Source of the DNA: Bacillus sp. (in: firmicutes)
GTDB lineage: Bacteria > Bacillota > Bacilli > Bacillales > Salisediminibacteriaceae
DNA length: 51,404 nucleotides
NCBI GenBank assembly: GCA_021208645.1
Contig: JAJOJL010000034.1
Location: 1-51,404, forward strand
Direction of reading: 5' to 3'
Shown: piece by piece, positions 50,404 to 51,404 of the stretch
Position numbering within the stretch: position 1 is the first letter of the stretch
Layout of the letters: each line of letters opens with the position of its first letter
Position numbers and translations under genes: made by a program
The notes under the pieces: generated by a model
What the model was told of the DNA's origin: nothing
Databases searched by the model: none
The model's input: only the letters and a program-made list of their open reading frames with translations

Positions 50404-51280
50404 ATGGAGACAAGAATTAATACAGAAATCAGAAGGGTATTAGAGAAATTTGGTAATAAGTATTTTGTTGAAGGGAATTTAAATAAAAGTAAAGTCATTC
50501 AAGATCTAGATACATATGATAAAAATCTGTTAAGTGAATTTATCCAAAACGAAACAATTAAAGAGAATTTTACAATTGTTATCGAAGGACATAATGTCAT
50601 GCAAACAAATAAGCTTATTGAACTATTTGAAGCAGACGAATATTGGCAAGACTCGTATACAAAATACTCAAAGAAGATCGGCTTAACAGCTGGTGGAAAA
50701 TTTATTGATGAGTCAACTGATGTTGTATTGGATTTCCCTTATAAAGATACCGTATTAAAAGCAAGCATGAGTAAAGAAGATATAGATAGAGATGATTTAC
50801 GTCCAGATGAACCATTTTTGAACGAAGTGATTGCAAAGGAAGAGATTGATGTCTTATTAGATAAGAAGGTTTTAGTGAATGCAAAAAAGTATGATGAAGA
50901 TGGTGTGCATGGAGTAGATAGTTTTAGTGAAGAAGATAACTTGATTATAAAAGGAAATAACTTACTTGCGTTACATTCGTTGAAAGAAAAGTATACAGGG
51001 AAAGTAAAAACTAATATATATAGATCCGCCCTATAATTTAAAAGGTGATTCTTTTAAATATAATGACAATTTTTCAAAATCTACATGGCTAACTTTTATG
51101 AAGAGTAGATTAGAAGTGACAAAAGAACTATTGACAGATACTGGATCAATATGGATTAGTATTAGCGATAAAGAAATGCACTATTTGAAAATACTATCAG
51201 ATGAAATTTTTGGAGAAGGTTCTTTTGTTGGAACTTTGCCTCGTAAAACTCGAGATGGAAAATCAGATGTTCCGTTTTGA
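50404..51280 (+). pseudogene. type III restriction-modification methyltransferase (Mod), cut by an IS
   Basis: The N-terminal 291 residues of a type III Mod protein are present. The sequence METRINTEIRRVLEKF, then NLIIKGNNLLALHSLKEKY and, after a one-base correction near 51007 (five A should be four), LIYIDPPYNLKGDSF with the catalytic DPPY motif, is typical. TDTGSIWISISDKE and LPRKTRDGKSDVPF follow. Mod proteins have about 600 residues or more, so half is missing. The break falls exactly where IS-like terminal sequence starts (TGATTATAGCC at 51278). The res subunit may lie beyond the window. Confidence 0.8.
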
Positions 51281-51404
51281 TTATAGCCTTAGAATTGTAC
51301 CGCCCTTGCCATGTTTTTGGTCCACTTCTGACAAATAATTGTTCCACCTCTGCCATGCAGAGGTCCACCCTTCTATATAATTGAGATGCACCTGTTGGTG
51401 CGAA
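51278..51404. mobile_element. end of a second insertion sequence, running out of the window
   Basis: The sequence starts TGATTATAGCC and contains a row of similar blocks about 21 bp apart: CCGCCCTTGCCATG, TCCACTTCTGACA, TCCACCTCTGCCATG, TCCACCCTTCTATAT, GCACCTGTTGGTGCG. Multiple terminal repeats of this kind are typical of IS21-family ends, but it differs from the element at 38187. Transposase genes are not yet reached. Confidence 0.6.

Overview
The window is AT-rich, low-GC Gram-positive DNA, almost certainly from the Bacillaceae. The support is strong AGGAGG-type ribosome binding sites, sigma-A promoters, a Bacillus-type addB-addA-sbcD-sbcC cluster, ykpA, an anaerobically controlled pfl operon with Fnr-type TGTGA-N6-TCACA boxes, and the GC-rich intergenic palindrome common in Bacillaceae. 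No species is claimed.

Layout. 0-38 kb is mostly chromosomal core: a ring-cleaving dioxygenase; an AbrB-family membrane protein; a divergent FtsZ-like protein; a serine hydrolase; a molybdopterin sulfite-oxidase-type enzyme; two tandem structured elements of about 300 nt that look like RNA (6540-7151); a LysM-CAP secreted protein; small membrane and acetyltransferase genes; pflBA; an SsuABC-type transporter; a large unknown membrane protein; pepF; a ferritin-like protein; ykpA; a DUF952 protein; aceA; then addBA-sbcDC, whose overlapping genes form one recombination and repair operon. An IS21-family element (38187-41171) lies just upstream of addB and marks the border with an accessory region (41-51 kb). 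That region holds an ECF sigma/anti-sigma pair, a dead pyrophosphatase-like gene, a serine resolvase with res-like repeats, a TcmP/DUF5131 pair, a DUF3800 gene flanked by two outward-facing copies of a small two-hairpin RNA-like element, an XRE regulator with an unknown partner, iteron-like repeats, an hsdM remnant, and a type III methyltransferase gene cut by a second insertion sequence at the window end.

Sequence quality. More than twenty single-base frameshifts occur, in pflB, ssuB, ssuC, pepF, ykpA, sbcC, addA, addB, istA, tcmP and others. Nearly all lie in short mononucleotide runs, and correcting one base restores a full-length conserved protein. I read these as probable base-calling errors and report such genes as single CDSs, naming each break. 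The pyrophosphatase-like gene (internal deletion), the hsdM remnant and the IS-cut methyltransferase look genuinely broken.

Best candidates for something new: (1) the DUF3800 gene with its two divergent small RNA-like elements (47017-48138), the downstream copy having a consensus sigma-A promoter and an intrinsic terminator; (2) the tandem pair of large elements with a 26-bp terminal stem that covaries between copies; (3) a tubulin/FtsZ-family protein that lacks the GTP-binding glycine loop.
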